From CAVYXZ01 sp965223835 (GTDB lineage: Bacteria > Chloroflexota > Anaerolineae > Aggregatilineales > Phototrophicaceae), in contig CBDCXQ010000001.1 in the NCBI GenBank assembly GCA_965223835.1, positions 682,001 to 746,000 on the forward strand: a stretch of DNA of 64,000 nt. Direction: 5' to 3'. The notes beneath the pieces were generated by a model. That model was given only the letters and a program-made list of their open reading frames with translations. It had not been told where the DNA came from and ran no database searches. Both the position numbers and the translations under genes were made by a program. Positions 1 to 8,088 of the stretch are shown here, piece after piece (the first letter of the stretch is position 1; every line of letters begins with the position of its first letter).

Positions 1-354
1 CATAATCTCCGGGTCATAGCTGAAGTCACGTTTCAGATCTTTGCCTTCGTAAGCGGGTTCTGCTTCAAAATCAACGACCTTATCCTCATCAACCGTGCAG
101 GCTCCGCGCTGGCGCAATTCATCAATGATCTCCTGCATGATGCCGCCCTTATCTTTGGCGTCAATAATCCAGCAAAGCAGTCCAGCAGTCCACACCCCGC
201 CGAGGCAACCATGAACTTCGATTAGTTGCGTCCTTGCACCGGCCCGCGCCGCCGTAATCGCTGCGGCAATGCCCGCCGGGCCGCCCCCGCAGACGATCAC
301 ATCGCAGTCTTTTACAACCGATACGTTGCGTGCTGTTTCATGAAAGGTCTTCAT
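1..354 (-). CDS. FAD-dependent oxidoreductase, N-terminal part (partial)
   Basis: This gene starts at the ATG at 354 and runs leftward out of the window, so only 118 codons are visible. An AAGGAGG ribosome site lies just upstream. After about 16 residues comes a Rossmann dinucleotide-binding strand-turn-helix, CDVIVCGGGPAGIAAA, followed by an acidic residue ending the second strand (QLIEVHG) and then GCLGGVWTAGL. This pattern is typical of the FAD_oxidored family of flavoproteins, often found in sugar or aromatic catabolism. The substrate cannot be told from this fragment. A TATAAT-like -10 box lies at 388-393 on the minus strand, but no convincing -35 is seen. The gene is divergent from malQ. 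Confidence 0.8.
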   Translation of the reverse strand, partial: MKTFHETARNVSVVKDCDVIVCGGGPAGIAAAITAARAGARTQLIEVHGCLGGVWTAGLLCWIIDAKDKGGIMQEIIDELRQRGACTVDEDKVVDFEAEPAYEGKDLKRDFSYDPEIM

Positions 355-410
355 TGCGATTGGCCTCCTTGGTGGCTACTATTCTAGATTATAGATTATC
401 GTTTGGGCTT

Positions 411-440
411 TTGCCGCCATTGTGTGGCTGCTGGTAAAAT
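411..440 (+). promoter_or_regulatory. candidate sigma-70 promoter of malQ
   Basis: TTGCCG at 411-416 and TAAAAT at 435-440 are separated by 18 bases, placing a transcription start about 30 bases before the malQ ATG. This is a match by eye only. Confidence 0.3.
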
Positions 441-475
441 AATGGTTAACCTTCTTTGCGATTGGAAAATGATTG

Positions 476-2014
476 ATGACGTATAACTCGAATTTATTTC
501 CGCGTTCCAGCGGGGTTTTGCTGCACCCAACGTCGTTGCCCGGACGGTATGGCATCGGTGATCTGGGGGAATATGCGTTTCGATTTGTCGATTGGCTGGC
601 GGAATGCGGTCAGTCCATCTGGCAGATTTTGCCACTGGGACCCACCAGTTACGGCGATTCACCCTATCAAACGCTGTCGGCTTTAGCTGGTAATCCCAAT
701 CTGATTAGCCTGGATAAGCTGGTGGAGCAGGGCTGGCTTACGGCAGCGGAGCTTGATGATGTGCCCGACTTCCCGGCAGATCGCGTCGATTTCGGCTGGA
801 TTATCCCCTGGCATGATGAAATGCTCAGCCTGGCTTACCAGCGGTTCGCGGCAGCGGCAGCGCCAACAGTCTATCATGATTGGTGTGCAGCAAATGCCGA
901 CTGGTTGGATGATTTCGTCCTGTTTGCCGCGTTAAAAGACGCCCACAATAGGCGGCCCTGGGTGGAGTGGAAACCAGCGCTCCGGTCACGTGAATCCGCC
1001 GCACTTGAGCAGGCTTCTAAAGACTATGCATCTCGTATCGCTGAACACCGTTTTCGGCAATGGGTATTTCATGAGCAATGGTATGCCGTGCGCGACTATG
1101 CTCACAGCAAACAGATTCGGCTGGTAGGGGATATTCCCATTTTCGTTGCGCATGATAGCAGCGATGTGTGGGCTAATCCTGATCTTTTCTATTTAAATGA
1201 AACCGGTCAGCCGACGGTAGTCGCGGGTGTGCCGCCCGATTATTTCAGCGCGACCGGCCAGCGCTGGGGTAATCCACTTTATAAATGGGGCTTGATGAAA
1301 CAGAACGGCTATGCCTGGTGGATCAAACGGTTTCAGGCGGTTCTCAGCATGGTTGACATTGCCCGCATTGACCATTTCCGCGGTTTCGAGGCCTACTGGG
1401 AAATCCCGGCCAGCGAACCAACTGCCGTGATCGGCGAGTGGAAGCCCGGCCCATTGTATGACTTTTTTGATGTCGTTCAGGCGGCGCTGGGCGAGCTCCC
1501 CCTGATCGCCGAAGATCTGGGCGTGATTACACCAGAGGTCGAAGCGCTGCGGGAGCGCTACAACCTGCCCGGTATGAAAGTGTTGCAATTTGCCTGGAGT
1601 GATCCGAGCAATCCGTTCCTGCCGCATAATTATGTCAACAACTGTATCGCCTACAGTGGCACCCATGATAACAACACAACACTCGGTTGGTGGGAAGCGG
1701 AAGTCAATGAGAACGCGCAGCGGTTCATTACGGAATATATGGGTCGGCAGGTCACTGACGCCAACTGGAATATGATTCGACTGGGGATGATGTCGGCGGC
1801 GCATACCTTTGTCGCACCGATGCAGGACATTTTGAGTCTGGGGAAGGACGCACGTATGAACACACCGGGCGTTGAAGGCGGCAATTGGACGTGGCGTTTT
1901 ACCGCCGATGCGTTCGAGAATTCCGCCAAAGATCGCCTGGCGCATCTGACCTGGATATATCGCCGGCGTCCCGACCAGCAAGCACAAGTCTATGGCGATG
2001 CGGCGGTGAGTTAA
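476..2014 (+). CDS. malQ: 4-alpha-glucanotransferase (amylomaltase, GH77)
   Basis: A 512-residue cytoplasmic enzyme that transfers alpha-1,4-glucan segments between maltodextrins or glycogen. The N-terminus SSGVLLHPTSLPGRYGIGDLG and the whole length fit GH77 amylomaltases of about 500 residues. The catalytic set is visible: the nucleophile Asp in RIDHFRGF (about residue 299), the acid/base Glu in AEDLG (about 346) and the third Asp in GTHDNN (about 398). A TTG lies one codon upstream, but the ATG at 476 is the simpler start; no strong ribosome site is visible. The gene stands alone: a divergent oxidoreductase is on its left and a hairpin terminator shared with the convergent secreted-protein gene follows it. 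Confidence 0.96.
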   Translation: MTYNSNLFPRSSGVLLHPTSLPGRYGIGDLGEYAFRFVDWLAECGQSIWQILPLGPTSYGDSPYQTLSALAGNPNLISLDKLVEQGWLTAAELDDVPDFPADRVDFGWIIPWHDEMLSLAYQRFAAAAAPTVYHDWCAANADWLDDFVLFAALKDAHNRRPWVEWKPALRSRESAALEQASKDYASRIAEHRFRQWVFHEQWYAVRDYAHSKQIRLVGDIPIFVAHDSSDVWANPDLFYLNETGQPTVVAGVPPDYFSATGQRWGNPLYKWGLMKQNGYAWWIKRFQAVLSMVDIARIDHFRGFEAYWEIPASEPTAVIGEWKPGPLYDFFDVVQAALGELPLIAEDLGVITPEVEALRERYNLPGMKVLQFAWSDPSNPFLPHNYVNNCIAYSGTHDNNTTLGWWEAEVNENAQRFITEYMGRQVTDANWNMIRLGMMSAAHTFVAPMQDILSLGKDARMNTPGVEGGNWTWRFTADAFENSAKDRLAHLTWIYRRRPDQQAQVYGDAAVS

Positions 2015-2027
2015 TCGTCGTGCGAAT

Positions 2028-2070
2028 CAAAAATCCCCGGCAGAGGTTGTGGCCTCCACCGGGGATTTGT
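2028..2070. terminator. bidirectional hairpin terminator between malQ and the secreted protein
   Basis: A perfect 10-bp stem (aaatccccgg at 2031-2040 with ccggggattt at 2059-2068) encloses a further GAGG/CCTC stem. A-rich and T-rich flanks on either side suit termination from both convergent genes. Confidence 0.8.
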
Positions 2071-2085
2071 AGCGTTTGTACTGGC

Positions 2086-2724
2086 TTAGGCGGGCAGATG
2101 CACAGAGAACTGAACGTCCTGGCAGGGCTGCATGGTTTGTGGGTCGCAACCACCGGCGAAGCTGGTGATCTGGTCAAAGAACGCACCTTCAATCTTAGGA
2201 CCGTGAGTGCGGACCACCAGGTGAACTTCAGCGCCATCCGGGTCGACCAGGCCGGGGCCAACGACGATACCGGGCACCTCGCCCAGACCTACTGAAGCGG
2301 CGAAATCGGCGTTACCATCGGCGTCGGTCAGGCGACCGGTCGCGTACTGGATGGAGATTTGTGAGGCTTCCAGACCGTCCATGTTCATGGCGGCGACACC
2401 ATATTCGTTGGTCACGAGTTCATCGTTTTCGAACACGAAGATGTCGTCTTCACCACAAGCGCCACCACTGCAATTCTGCGGTTCATTGAAGATGACCCAC
2501 CAGACGGTGTAGACATCACCCGGCACGAGATCGGTGGTGTGCAGCGACATGGACAGGCCGTTGTCGTAGCGGTTAACCGTTGAGAAGTTCCCTTCCAGCA
2601 CACTGCCATCGACGAAGGTGTGGACCGGGGCGGTGCTGCTCATGTCTTCCTGAGCGGTTACGGCAACCGACAGCGCGAAAGCCGCCAGCAGTACCAGTAC
2701 AATCGTGAAAAGTTTGTGTTTCAT
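2086..2724 (-). CDS. secreted protein of unknown function
   Basis: A 212-residue protein with a clear Sec signal peptide: MKHKL, then a hydrophobic run of about 18 residues ending VAVTAQ. It starts at the ATG at 2724, seven bases after a GGAGG. The mature part is acidic and predicted beta-rich. Two cysteine pairs are visible (NCSGGAC in the middle and GCDPQTMQPC near the C-terminus), suggesting two disulfides outside the cell. The segment VYTVWWVIFN and the Gly/Asp-rich texture recall extracellular beta-sandwich proteins, but I recognise no family. It is a single-gene unit, convergent with malQ. Confidence 0.75.
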   Translation of the reverse strand: MKHKLFTIVLVLLAAFALSVAVTAQEDMSSTAPVHTFVDGSVLEGNFSTVNRYDNGLSMSLHTTDLVPGDVYTVWWVIFNEPQNCSGGACGEDDIFVFENDELVTNEYGVAAMNMDGLEASQISIQYATGRLTDADGNADFAASVGLGEVPGIVVGPGLVDPDGAEVHLVVRTHGPKIEGAFFDQITSFAGGCDPQTMQPCQDVQFSVHLPA

Positions 2725-2885
2725 TTGATCCTCCAAAGATCAGTTCGTTATCAAGATGTCTAGACTATACGGGACCAGCAGGGTGGGAATCACCCCCCGG
2801 AGGGGTAGCATAGGGGTAGTAAATGATTTTGGTCTGAATGTTGCTAGCGCAAGCAACTCGCCTGGAGGATTTGGTTTAAGGATTG

Positions 2886-3581
2886 CTAACTGGCGATGCG
2901 GGGTGATTCAATTTGCATTTCGTAATTAAAAACGCTGCCAAAATGTGAGATGACTCGTTCAGTCACCTCGCTTATGTTGAGCGACCTGCCCAGCAGTTGC
3001 GCCATACTGGTGACGCCCTTGTCGTGGATGCCACAGGGGACGATACCGCTGAAGTAGTCCATGTCGGTGTTGATATTGAGCGCGAAACCATGTTTGGTCA
3101 CAGCCTTGACATTGATTTTGACGCCAATGGCGCACACTTTTTCCGGGCCTTGTGGCGTTTCCACCCACACGCCGGTCAGGCCATCAATCCGGTGGCCGGT
3201 GATCTCAAAATCCGCCAGCGTATGGATAATCACCGCTTCCAGGTTACGCAGGTAGCCGCGCACATCCAGTTTGAGCCGCTGGTCGCTGCGGGGTAATTTT
3301 AGGATGGGATAACCGACGAGTTGGCCCGGCCCATGATAGGTCACATCGCCGCCACGGTCGATCTGAAAGACGGTAATCCCGCGTGCTTCTCGCTCGGCTT
3401 CGGAAAAGAGAATGTAGGCTTCGTGTCCGGCGGAGCCGAGGGTGTAGGTGTGCGGATGTTCCAACAACAGCAGGCGGTCGGAGGCTTTTTTCTGGCTGCG
3501 TTCCTGTACAAGCTGATTCTGTAATTCCCAGGCCGCCTCATAGTCTACGCAACCCAGCCGCGAAACGCTGCAACGCCGCAT
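2886..3581 (-). CDS. lipB: octanoyl-[ACP]:protein octanoyltransferase (lipoate biosynthesis)
   Basis: LipB moves octanoate from acyl carrier protein onto the lipoyl domains of 2-oxoacid dehydrogenases and GcvH; LipA then inserts sulfur. The 231-residue protein has the family landmarks: RGGDVTYHGPGQLVGYPI, the catalytic Lys in EKVCAIG (about residue 148) and the acyl-thioester Cys in VPCGIHDKGVTS (about residue 183). Their spacing of 35 residues is close to that of the E. coli enzyme. The ATG at 3581 shares its A with the stop of the upstream gene (TGATG), so translation is coupled. It is the last gene of a three-gene leftward operon. No lipA is in the window. Confidence 0.95.
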   Translation of the reverse strand: MRRCSVSRLGCVDYEAAWELQNQLVQERSQKKASDRLLLLEHPHTYTLGSAGHEAYILFSEAEREARGITVFQIDRGGDVTYHGPGQLVGYPILKLPRSDQRLKLDVRGYLRNLEAVIIHTLADFEITGHRIDGLTGVWVETPQGPEKVCAIGVKINVKAVTKHGFALNINTDMDYFSGIVPCGIHDKGVTSMAQLLGRSLNISEVTERVISHFGSVFNYEMQIESPRIAS

Positions 3582-4324
3582 CAATATTTTTTCCGATCTG
3601 GTGGATGGCTCGGCCCTTGCAGTCGATCATCCAGAAAATCCAGCGTCATGTGCCAGGCTTCCATCCGGGTCGCTTCCGCTGTTTCTTCGCTGAATATTTC
3701 GTGTTTGCAGTCGGCAAGCATGACCACCTGATGTTGATCGTTGAGTGGGGTGGCGGCCAGTTCGTCCTGCAGGTGAGCGATCAAGTCGTCACTGATGAAC
3801 TGATCGTCTGCACCGTAAATCGCCAGAATAGGGGTATTGGCCCGCTCGAAATGGCCTTGATAACGCTGGGGAAAGCCGCCATAGGCGATAGCGGCTTCGA
3901 GGTCGGTCCGGGTGATTGCGGCTTCAAAAGCGAGGCTGCCGCCCATGCCCATGCCCACCATGGCGACATCCCCGTTGCAGTTATGGTGATTCTCCAGAAC
4001 GCTCAGTGCGGTATCAGCCCGTTTGTAAGCGGAATCGCCGAGCGAATCGAGGAGTTTCAAGGCGTCGCTATGCGTTTGGGCCACCTTGCCATCGTAGAAA
4101 TCGGGCGCGATGACGTAGTGCCCGACCTGGGCTAGCAGGGTGGTCATGCGTCGTATGAGTGGGGTGACGCCCCACCAGTCATGAATCAAGACCACGCCGG
4201 GGAACTTGGTGCCCATACTGGGGTGTGCCCAGTAAGCCGGGACCATCGTGCCGTCTTCCATAGCAATCTGGATGTGACCATTGGTCACGTGGTATTCAAC
4301 ATGGTCGGCGTTGTAAATGGGCAT
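3581..4324 (-). CDS. dienelactone hydrolase-family protein lacking the usual nucleophile
   Basis: A 247-residue alpha/beta-hydrolase-fold protein. It shows the DLH N-terminal pattern GVVLIHDWWGVTP, an acid turn GADDQF (about residues 171-176) and the late His in CKHEIF (about 208). At the nucleophile elbow the family reads G-x-C-x-G-G, with Ser in some members. Here it reads G-M-G-M-G-G, so residue 126 is Gly. The frame is intact and otherwise well conserved, which argues for a repurposed or non-hydrolytic protein and not a pseudogene. It lies between a GNAT protein (15-base gap) and lipB (1-base overlap). The substrate is unknown. Confidence 0.85.
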   Translation of the reverse strand: MPIYNADHVEYHVTNGHIQIAMEDGTMVPAYWAHPSMGTKFPGVVLIHDWWGVTPLIRRMTTLLAQVGHYVIAPDFYDGKVAQTHSDALKLLDSLGDSAYKRADTALSVLENHHNCNGDVAMVGMGMGGSLAFEAAITRTDLEAAIAYGGFPQRYQGHFERANTPILAIYGADDQFISDDLIAHLQDELAATPLNDQHQVVMLADCKHEIFSEETAEATRMEAWHMTLDFLDDRLQGPSHPPDRKKY

Positions 4325-4339
4325 GGCGCTGGCTCTTGG

Positions 4340-5275
4340 TTACAGGTCACGGGTGTAAATGGTCTGGGTATAACCGTCAGGTTCCGCTTCAGGGCTGAGT
4401 ATCTTGGCTGCGTTTTCCAGCACAGCCATAATGAGGGTGCGATAACCAGCCCGGTGGCACCAATCGCGGATCGCTGTCAGCATCTGGCTGGTTAAGGGTC
4501 CTGGCGACCAGCAATACACATCGGCACTGCGGGCTGCGTACAATTGTTGCTGGCAACAGACGAACGCTTCTTGCCCTGATGCATTAAATTTTAGCCGGTG
4601 GCTGGGGCGCTGGGCCATTTCCGGGATTGAGGCCCAGGTATCGGGCCAAATCGTTTCCCATTGCTGGCGCGGGCTAGCCAGTCGACCGATTGGCATCTGC
4701 CAACCCTTGATCTGGTTGCCAGCGGATTCAGGATGTTCAGTGGTCCGGTAAAAACCCTGGCCCATTTTTGCCGGAATATTATAGCGCCGCACAGTCGCCA
4801 GTGGTTGCAGGCCTTGCTGTTGATAAAAATCAGCGGCTTCGCGTAATGCAACCTGAACCAGGAGACGCTCACAGTCGTGTTCGGTTGCCATTTCCTGGGC
4901 GGCCTGAAGGATGGACACTGCCAGCGCTGGGTCAGTGGTATCCGGGTGAATTGTCGGATGATTGAGGCTGAGCGCATGACCGAAAGGTTCCGGTTCGCTG
5001 CTTTCATACAGCTCGGTGTAGGCTACAATCTCGCCGTTGACCTCAGCCACCAGGGGTATACCAGCACCACGTAAGAGGTGATTGAGATGCACTGCGCCGG
5101 TTTCCGCGCTCATCCATGCGCCACCATGCAGCCAGCGTTCATAAATGGTTAAAGCCGCATATGACACGTCTTCCACCTGGCCGGTTGCGCTCAGGCGTTG
5201 CCAGGTCTGGATATGCGAACAATGGAGTTGGCTGATCGCCTGGGTATCATCCAGCTTTGCTTGCCGAATAGACAC
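4340..5275 (-). CDS. GNAT-family N-acetyltransferase with C-terminal extension
   Basis: A 311-residue protein. The N-terminal half has the GNAT layout: MSIRQAKLDDTQAISQLH, then IPLVAEVNGEIVAYTELYE, then a region around RLLVQVALREAADFYQQQGL that matches the acetyl-CoA-binding helix and the last strands. The C-terminal 130 residues form a separate domain (ADVYCWSPGPLT ... AGYRTLIMAVLE) that could be a second, degenerate acyltransferase unit. The start is GTG at 5275; the nearest purine-rich site is rather far upstream, so the start is not certain. It heads the operon with the DLH-like gene and lipB. The acceptor substrate is unknown. Confidence 0.8.
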   Translation of the reverse strand: MSIRQAKLDDTQAISQLHCSHIQTWQRLSATGQVEDVSYAALTIYERWLHGGAWMSAETGAVHLNHLLRGAGIPLVAEVNGEIVAYTELYESSEPEPFGHALSLNHPTIHPDTTDPALAVSILQAAQEMATEHDCERLLVQVALREAADFYQQQGLQPLATVRRYNIPAKMGQGFYRTTEHPESAGNQIKGWQMPIGRLASPRQQWETIWPDTWASIPEMAQRPSHRLKFNASGQEAFVCCQQQLYAARSADVYCWSPGPLTSQMLTAIRDWCHRAGYRTLIMAVLENAAKILSPEAEPDGYTQTIYTRDL

Positions 5276-5364
5276 TGATATATACTATCCTTACTGTTTT
5301 GATGTTGTTTCTGATTGTACCAGACTTCACCGCGATTCACTTGAATTGCGCTAAGGAGCTTGCA

Positions 5365-6426
5365 TTGCCAGACTCGAATATGACCGTTGATGCGACCATA
5401 GAATTTCTGGTCGGATTGCTGAACAAGCCCAGTCCAACGGGCTACGATGTGGAAGCGATGGATTTTGTCGAAAGGCATTTTTCCGCGCTGGAATTTCCTG
5501 GCATGGCGATTGAGACGACGCCCAAAGGGGCATTGCTCATTAAGTTGAAAGGGAACGAAGCCAGTGCGCCGCGTGGTCTCACCGCGCATCTTGATACGCT
5601 GGGTCTTCTGGTCCGCGAGATCAAACCGAATGGTCGCCTGAAAACATCACCGCTGGGTGGCATCATGTGGGGTGGCATCGAGATGGAAGGGGTCACGGTG
5701 CGCACGCATGATAATCGCCGTTACCGGGGCACGGTTGTGCCGCTGAATCCCAGCGTGCATGTGAATCGTAGCATTCAATCGCAGCCGCGAAATGCCGAGA
5801 CGATGGAGATCCGGCTGGATGGGCGCACGACCAGTGCCGATGAAACCCGGACGCTGGGCATTGAAGTCGGTGATTTTATCTTTATTGACCCCCGCGTCGA
5901 GTTAAGTGATACGGGCTTTATACGCGGACGTTTCCTTGATGACAAGGCCGGGGTTGCCAGTTTATACGGTGCGGTGTTGGCGCTAAAAGCAGCGAATCTT
6001 AAGCCAGTGCAAGATACTTACCTTCTGATCGCGAACTATGAAGAAGTGGGGCACGGGGGCGCGACGGGCTGGCCCGCTGATCTGGCGGAACTGGTGGCGA
6101 TTGATATGGGTGCAATCGGTGAGAGTCAGAATTCCGACGAATTTTCGGTGAGCATTTGCGTGAAAGATGGTGGGGGACCTTATCATTTTCATATGGTCAA
6201 TAAGCTGCGCCGCCTTGCTGACACGCACAACATCCCCTACAAGACCGATATTTACGTCAATTATTCGTCAGATGGAACCGCGTATTGGCGGGCCGGCGGT
6301 GCGGCGCGGGTGGGGCTAATTGGGCCAGGGGTGGATTGTTCGCACTCATATGAACGGACGCACAGGGACAGCCTGCAAGCGACAATCGACCTGATTATGC
6401 AGTACCTGCTGGATGAGGCATCTTAA
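5365..6426 (+). CDS. M42-family metallo-aminopeptidase
   Basis: A 353-residue zinc or cobalt exopeptidase of the M42 (glutamyl aminopeptidase/cellulase-related) family, cytoplasmic and usually a large homo-oligomer. Metal ligands are visible in order: His and Asp in TAHLDTLG, the bridging Asp in RFLDDKAG, the Glu pair in NYEEVGHGG, Asp in VAIDMGAIG and the late His in CSHSYERTH. The best start is TTG at 5365, because AAGGAG ends seven bases before it; an in-frame ATG at 5380 has no ribosome site nearby. The gene is divergent from the GNAT gene and followed by a toxin-antitoxin remnant. Confidence 0.92.
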   Translation: MPDSNMTVDATIEFLVGLLNKPSPTGYDVEAMDFVERHFSALEFPGMAIETTPKGALLIKLKGNEASAPRGLTAHLDTLGLLVREIKPNGRLKTSPLGGIMWGGIEMEGVTVRTHDNRRYRGTVVPLNPSVHVNRSIQSQPRNAETMEIRLDGRTTSADETRTLGIEVGDFIFIDPRVELSDTGFIRGRFLDDKAGVASLYGAVLALKAANLKPVQDTYLLIANYEEVGHGGATGWPADLAELVAIDMGAIGESQNSDEFSVSICVKDGGGPYHFHMVNKLRRLADTHNIPYKTDIYVNYSSDGTAYWRAGGAARVGLIGPGVDCSHSYERTHRDSLQATIDLIMQYLLDEAS

Positions 6427-6440
6427 AAGGGTAGCTTGCT

Positions 6441-6642
6441 ATGATTGATACAATCCAGGGATTGACGAATTGGTGTTAGCCAAACGGGATGAAATCTGGC
6501 GACTGGCTGCAAGGCACGAGCATATGATGTGCGTGCCTTTGGGTCTGTTGCGCGCCGTGAGGCCGTTGAGCATCGCGATGTCGATTGCTAGCCGAATGGG
6601 ATTATTCGCGAATCTCTCTGTGAGGGGCACTGGCTTGTATGA
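6441..6642 (+). pseudogene. decayed MNT nucleotidyltransferase (MntA-type antitoxin) remnant
   Basis: Pieces of an MNT protein can be read in two frames. In one, from about 6460, comes DELVLAKRDEIWRLAARH. After a small frameshift near 6515 comes YDVRAFGSVARREAVEHRD, carrying the G-S...D-x-D active-site pattern, which ends at a TAG at 6588. Some 45-50 codons of the middle are missing. The tail RESLCEGHWLV resembles the family ending RERVIKEAVPL seen in the intact copies at 7783 and 41095. Its final stop overlaps the HEPN start as ATGA, the same junction as in the intact pair at 41095-41098. It is therefore a broken antitoxin gene, not an unannotated small protein. Confidence 0.8.
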
Positions 6643-6986
6643 ACGATGAGCAGCAATACGTGGAACACATTCTTGAGAGCATCAGGTTGATTCAAAGTTA
6701 TGTGGTTAACGGACGACAATCGCTTGATGAAATTAAAACGCGTGATGCGGTTATTCGTCGGCTCCAGGTTATGGCTGAATCGACTCTGCGCTTGTCCGAC
6801 GAAACGACCGCTGCTTATCCTGAAATAGGCTGGCAACATATTCGCAACTTGCGCTCCCGACTGGTGCAGGAATACCTTGAGGTTGATATTGACTTGATCT
6901 GGACAATGATTGAGCGAAAATTACCGTCGCTCAAAACAGCCACACAATCTATTCTGGCAGACTTGGCGAAAGACGATCAGGAATAA
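6639..6986 (+). CDS. HEPN (DUF86/HepT-like) protein with degenerate catalytic motif
   Basis: A 115-residue all-helical HEPN protein of the HepT toxin family; active members are RNases. Its fold is clear by comparison with the intact copy at 40745: both have VIRxL near residue 40, ExxxW near 62-66 and a final IW helix. In the active copy the motif is R-x4-H-x-Y (RNFVTHVY). Here the same stretch reads RSRLVQEY: Arg72 and Tyr79 remain, but the Asn after Arg is Ser and the catalytic His is Gln77. The partner antitoxin upstream is broken. It ends five bases before coaX and is likely co-transcribed with it. Probably an inactive toxin. Confidence 0.85.
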   Translation: MNDEQQYVEHILESIRLIQSYVVNGRQSLDEIKTRDAVIRRLQVMAESTLRLSDETTAAYPEIGWQHIRNLRSRLVQEYLEVDIDLIWTMIERKLPSLKTATQSILADLAKDDQE

Positions 6987-6991
6987 CTTAA

Positions 6992-7783
6992 ATGCTACTC
7001 GCAGTTGACATTGGTAACACGAACTTACATTTAGGCCTGTGGCATGATGACCGGTGGAAGACGCACTGGCGGGCACGGACGGTGCAGGACAAAATGCCTG
7101 ATGAATATGCCGTGCTGGTGCGCAGTTTCCTCAACGAAGCTGACCTGGGTTATCGGGCCATCAGCGGGGTCGTCATCGGTAGTGTGGTGCCGTCACTGAC
7201 ATCGGCGTTTACCGAACTGGTTCGGCGTTACATGGACATCGAACCACTGGTCGTCGATCATCAAACGTATACTGGCGTGCACGTTGCAATTGACCAACCG
7301 CAGCAAGCCGGGGCAGATCGAATTGTGAACTCGGCAGCGGTTCATGCTCTGTATGGTGGCCCAGCGATTGTGATTGACTTCGGAACGGCGACAACGTTTG
7401 ATGTGGTTTCCGCCAGCGGCGATTATACCGGCGGTGCGATCGCGCCCGGCATCGGCATTGCCCACGATGCGCTGGTGAATATGACCGCCCGCTTGCACGC
7501 AATTGATCTGTGTCCACCCCCCAATGCTATCGGCAAGAATACGATTCAGGCCATGCAGTCGGGCATTTTCTGGGGTTATGTCGCGCTGGTCGAAGGATTG
7601 GTCAAGCGTCTGGTCGCCGAGATCGACAGTGAGAACGTCAAAATTATTGCCACCGGCGGCTTAGCGCCCCTGTTTCACCAGCACACCAGCGTGTTTGACA
7701 TCATCGCACCGGAACTGACGCTAGATGGTTTGCGTATCATCTATGAACTGAACAATCCACAATCGGGGAAAGATAAGGTGTAA
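6992..7783 (+). CDS. coaX: type III pantothenate kinase
   Basis: CoaX phosphorylates pantothenate, the first step of coenzyme A synthesis. It belongs to the ASKHA fold and works in the cytoplasm as a dimer. The 263-residue protein is of normal length and has the phosphate motif DIGNTN at residues 6-11, the GADR motif (Asp109) for pantothenate and magnesium, DFGTATTFD (129-137) and a late ATGG. The ATG at 6992 lies five bases after the HEPN stop. The stop shares one base with the following MNT gene (TAATG). It is thus embedded between toxin-antitoxin relics. No birA is visible nearby. Confidence 0.96.
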   Translation: MLLAVDIGNTNLHLGLWHDDRWKTHWRARTVQDKMPDEYAVLVRSFLNEADLGYRAISGVVIGSVVPSLTSAFTELVRRYMDIEPLVVDHQTYTGVHVAIDQPQQAGADRIVNSAAVHALYGGPAIVIDFGTATTFDVVSASGDYTGGAIAPGIGIAHDALVNMTARLHAIDLCPPPNAIGKNTIQAMQSGIFWGYVALVEGLVKRLVAEIDSENVKIIATGGLAPLFHQHTSVFDIIAPELTLDGLRIIYELNNPQSGKDKV

Positions 7784-8088
7784 TGGCTGATAATACGAGT
7801 TTAGGTATCGCTGAGATTATCAGTGACAAACGTTCCGCTATGCTAGAACTGGCTGCTCAGCACGGCGTTTACAATGTACGTGTTTTTGGCTCAGTGGCGC
7901 GGGGTGAGGCCCAGGCTGATAGCGATATTGATTTGTTAGTTGATGGCCTTGAGAATGCTGCCTGGGGTGGGGGGCGTTTGTTGATGGACTTGCAGGAACT
8001 ATTAGGGCGACAGGTTGATCTGGTGAGCGAGGGCGACTTGCATCAACGCATCCGTGAACGAGTCATAAAAGAAGCGGTGCCGCTGTGA
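7783..8088 (+). CDS. orphan MNT-type nucleotidyltransferase (MntA-like antitoxin)
   Basis: A 101-residue minimal nucleotidyltransferase. The active site G-S-x10-D-x-D is intact (Gly36-Ser37, Asp48, Asp50 in FGSVARGEAQADSDIDLLVD). In HepT/MntA systems such proteins neutralise the HEPN toxin by adding AMP units to a Tyr near its catalytic motif. Here no HEPN gene follows: the next 200 bases hold only a 28-codon open stretch of no recognisable similarity. The gene overlaps the coaX stop by one base (TAATG), so it is translationally coupled to coaX. It is closely related to the intact copy at 41095-41403. Confidence 0.9.
   Translation: MADNTSLGIAEIISDKRSAMLELAAQHGVYNVRVFGSVARGEAQADSDIDLLVDGLENAAWGGGRLLMDLQELLGRQVDLVSEGDLHQRIRERVIKEAVPL

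Noticed and set aside
1193..1987. 264-codon open frame opposite malQ
   Set aside because: It lies fully inside malQ on the other strand, has no family pattern, and mirrors malQ codon bias.
2840..2857. Hairpin GTTGCT-agcgca-AGCAAC beyond lipB as its terminator
   Set aside because: No T-run follows on the lipB strand; may be fortuitous.
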